Origin: an uncultured Rhodospirillales bacterium
GTDB taxonomy: Bacteria > Pseudomonadota > Alphaproteobacteria > Rhodospirillales > UBA2165
Length of the DNA: 64,000 nucleotides
Assembly (NCBI GenBank): GCA_913055735.1
Contig: CAJXKD010000001.1
Coordinates: 868,001 to 932,000 of the forward strand
Reading direction: 5' to 3'
The stretch's first letter is position 1. Every line of letters begins with the position of its first letter. Position numbers and translations under genes: made by a program. A model generated the notes under the pieces. It saw only the letters and a list, made by a program, of their open reading frames with translations. It made no database searches and had not been told where the DNA came from. Below are positions 62,591 through 64,000 of the stretch, piece by piece.

Positions 62591-63100
62591 TCAGCCCGCC
62601 GAGATTTCCGCCGAAATCGCCGGACTATGTTGGAGGGTCTGCAGAACTACGCAATAACGTTCCGTCAGCCGCAGCAAGGTTTTCAACTTTTCCTGATCCG
62701 CGTCACTATCCACCTCGAAGCGGAGGCGGATACCCGAAAAACCGACGGGCGCCGCCTTGTCGACACCCAGCGTTCCGCGAAAATCAAGGTCACCCTCCAC
62801 CCGAACGGTACCGCCGCGGATCTCTATTTCCATCGCCGTCGCCACCGCGGTCAGCGTGACCCCCGCACAGGCAGCCAATGCCTGCAGCAACATATCACCG
62901 GAACAGGCAGCCGAGCCGTCGCCGCCCGTCGCGGGGTGAAGCCCCGCATCGGCAATGCCGAAGCCGGCATCTACCGTACAAATCAGATCATCCGGTTTAA
63001 GAGAACCTTCAGCCGTCAACACCAGCCGCGCCGCATCCGGATCGTCTTTGTATTGCGCCTTCAGCGGCGCCTGCAAATTTTTCAGATCTTCCGCGTCCAT
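62591..63100 (-). CDS. OsmC/Ohr-family protein
   Basis: A 169-residue peroxide-type OsmC protein. Segments are HPATGGDGSAACSGDMLLQA with a Cys in the position of the first catalytic cysteine, ALAACAGVTLTAVATAMEIE with the helix Cys of the LxxCxxxT pattern, and ERYCVVLQTL with a further Cys. Such proteins reduce organic hydroperoxides with a thiol. The ATG is chosen over a preceding GTG. Same strand as the GGDEF gene, 91 bp apart, downstream of metH by 108 bp. Confidence 0.85.
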   Translation of the reverse strand: MDAEDLKNLQAPLKAQYKDDPDAARLVLTAEGSLKPDDLICTVDAGFGIADAGLHPATGGDGSAACSGDMLLQALAACAGVTLTAVATAMEIEIRGGTVRVEGDLDFRGTLGVDKAAPVGFSGIRLRFEVDSDADQEKLKTLLRLTERYCVVLQTLQHSPAISAEISAG

Positions 63101-63208
63101 CACCTGTTCCCTCGTTTTTGACGGCCCGACGCCGCCTTTCGGTTTTAGATCGCAATTTTCGCCTTTTGCCGCACATGATAAAGCCGTCCTATGGAAAGCC
63201 GCGCACCT

Positions 63209-64000
63209 TCAGGACGTGTACGCCAGTTGCGGTGCGAGCCGCTTTTCCACTTCTGCCGTATCAACGTTCAGACGGCGCGCATAATCCGCCAACTGATCCC
63301 GGCCGATGCGGCCAACACCGAAATAGGCGGCTTCGGGATGGGCAAAATAATACCCGGCAACGGATGCGGCGGGAACCATTGCAGATGTGTCCGTTAGCGT
63401 CAGGCCCACCTTGCCGGGCGCGTCGAGCAATTCGAAAAGCTGTGTTTTGCCGCTGTGGTCCGGACAAGCGGGATAGCCGGGCGCCGGACGAATGCCGCGA
63501 TAGGCTTCGGCGATGCGGTCCTCGTTACTCAGCTGTTCGTCCACTGCGTACCCCCAGAACTCCCGTCGTGTCCGTTCGTGCAGATATTCGGCAAATGCTT
63601 CCGCCAGGCGGTCGGCAACCGCCTTCAAGAGGATTGCACGATAGTCGTCATGAGCGGCCTCGAATGCGGCCACCTTGGCCCCAACCCCATGCCCTACGGT
63701 GAGGGCAAACATTCCGAGGTAATCGGCCAAACCGGTTTCCTTCGGCGCGACAAAATCGGCGAGACATAGATCCGGTCGTTTTCCGGTCTTGTCCACTTGC
63801 TGTCGCAGGAACGGCAACACCGCCGCCACATGCGTGCGTGTCGTATCCGCATAGATTTCCACGTCGTCTCCGACGGCATTGGCAGGGAAGAAGCCGACCA
63901 CCGCGCGCGGCGCCAACCACTTTTCTTGGGCAATTTGCCGCAGCAGGGATTGAGCATCGTCGAACAGGTCGCGGGCCGCCGCACCGGTCGCCGGATCGTC
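63209..64000 (-). CDS. metH: Cobalamin-dependent methionine synthase, C-terminal activation domain, 5'-truncated by the window edge
   Basis: The 263 residues present are the reactivation domain of MetH, which uses SAM to re-methylate oxidised cob(II)alamin. Signatures are WLAPRAVVGFFPANAVGDDV, RPDLCLADFVAPKETGLADY, the SAM-site RPAPGYPACPDHSGKTQL, and SVAGYYFAHPEAAYFGVGRI. The N-terminal homocysteine, folate and cobalamin domains lie outside the window, and whether they are in the same gene cannot be seen; some bacteria encode this domain separately. The stop is at 63209. Confidence 0.92.
   Translation of the reverse strand, partial: DDPATGAAARDLFDDAQSLLRQIAQEKWLAPRAVVGFFPANAVGDDVEIYADTTRTHVAAVLPFLRQQVDKTGKRPDLCLADFVAPKETGLADYLGMFALTVGHGVGAKVAAFEAAHDDYRAILLKAVADRLAEAFAEYLHERTRREFWGYAVDEQLSNEDRIAEAYRGIRPAPGYPACPDHSGKTQLFELLDAPGKVGLTLTDTSAMVPAASVAGYYFAHPEAAYFGVGRIGRDQLADYARRLNVDTAEVEKRLAPQLAYTS

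Overview
This is a GC-rich, densely coded chromosomal segment that reads as an alphaproteobacterium, most plausibly a free-living heterotroph of the Rhodospirillales type. The rank below class is inference from gene content. Evidence includes an Irr/ICE-like iron box before katG, a complete Anbu proteasome-like operon, a class II DAHP synthase, glmU-glmS and uvrD-prmA pairs, and many orphan catabolic enzymes. I see no rRNA, integrase, transposase, phage module or CRISPR array. There is one tRNA, tRNA-Val(CAC).

Layout. 1-2583: 3'-truncated nadE and a MetE/UROD-type zinc protein. 2725-8356: orphan CoxL-type molybdenum hydroxylase, three tandem hairpins, glyoxalase I, a TauD dioxygenase, an AT-rich secreted DUF2927-like protein, palindromic low-complexity DNA, and a CMD-family protein. 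8617-20030: aroF-type DAHP synthase, gor, an acyl-CoA-dehydrogenase-fold enzyme with a histone-H1-like tail, gabD, cytochrome c, a methyltransferase, a 2-hydroxyacid dehydrogenase, glmS and glmU. 20190-27450: gph without a canonical start codon, a GMC oxidoreductase, rpiA, an EF-hand protein divergent from a two-component system, and a 3-hydroxyisobutyrate-dehydrogenase-type enzyme. 27461-32356: a tripartite tricarboxylate transporter with three cupins. 32499-39938: tRNA-Val, a PhzS-like monooxygenase with an SMP-30 lactonase, katG, a Tat-exported amidohydrolase, a 33-aa membrane peptide behind an FNR-like box, and a TlpA-like protein. 39945-47002: a lipoprotein, the four-gene Anbu operon, and a tandem pair of arylsulfotransferase-like propellers. 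46999-56284: a decarboxylase-type amidohydrolase, an IorAB-type molybdenum hydroxylase, maleylacetoacetate isomerase, a VanB-type reductase, pcaF, an adrenodoxin-reductase-type FprA and a small membrane protein. 56291-64000: prmA, uvrD, a ClC channel, a GGDEF protein, OsmC, and the C-terminal part of metH.

How it works together. Housekeeping blocks (NAD, UDP-GlcNAc, aromatic amino acid entry, methionine, repair) alternate with peripheral oxidative catabolism: two molybdenum hydroxylases, flavin and Fe(II) oxygenases, the PcaF thiolase step, and TTT-type carboxylate uptake. Redox defence (katG, gor, OsmC, glyoxalase) is spread among them. The least understood parts are the Anbu operon with the ASST-like pair after it, the histone-tailed flavoenzyme, and the FNR-box micropeptide.
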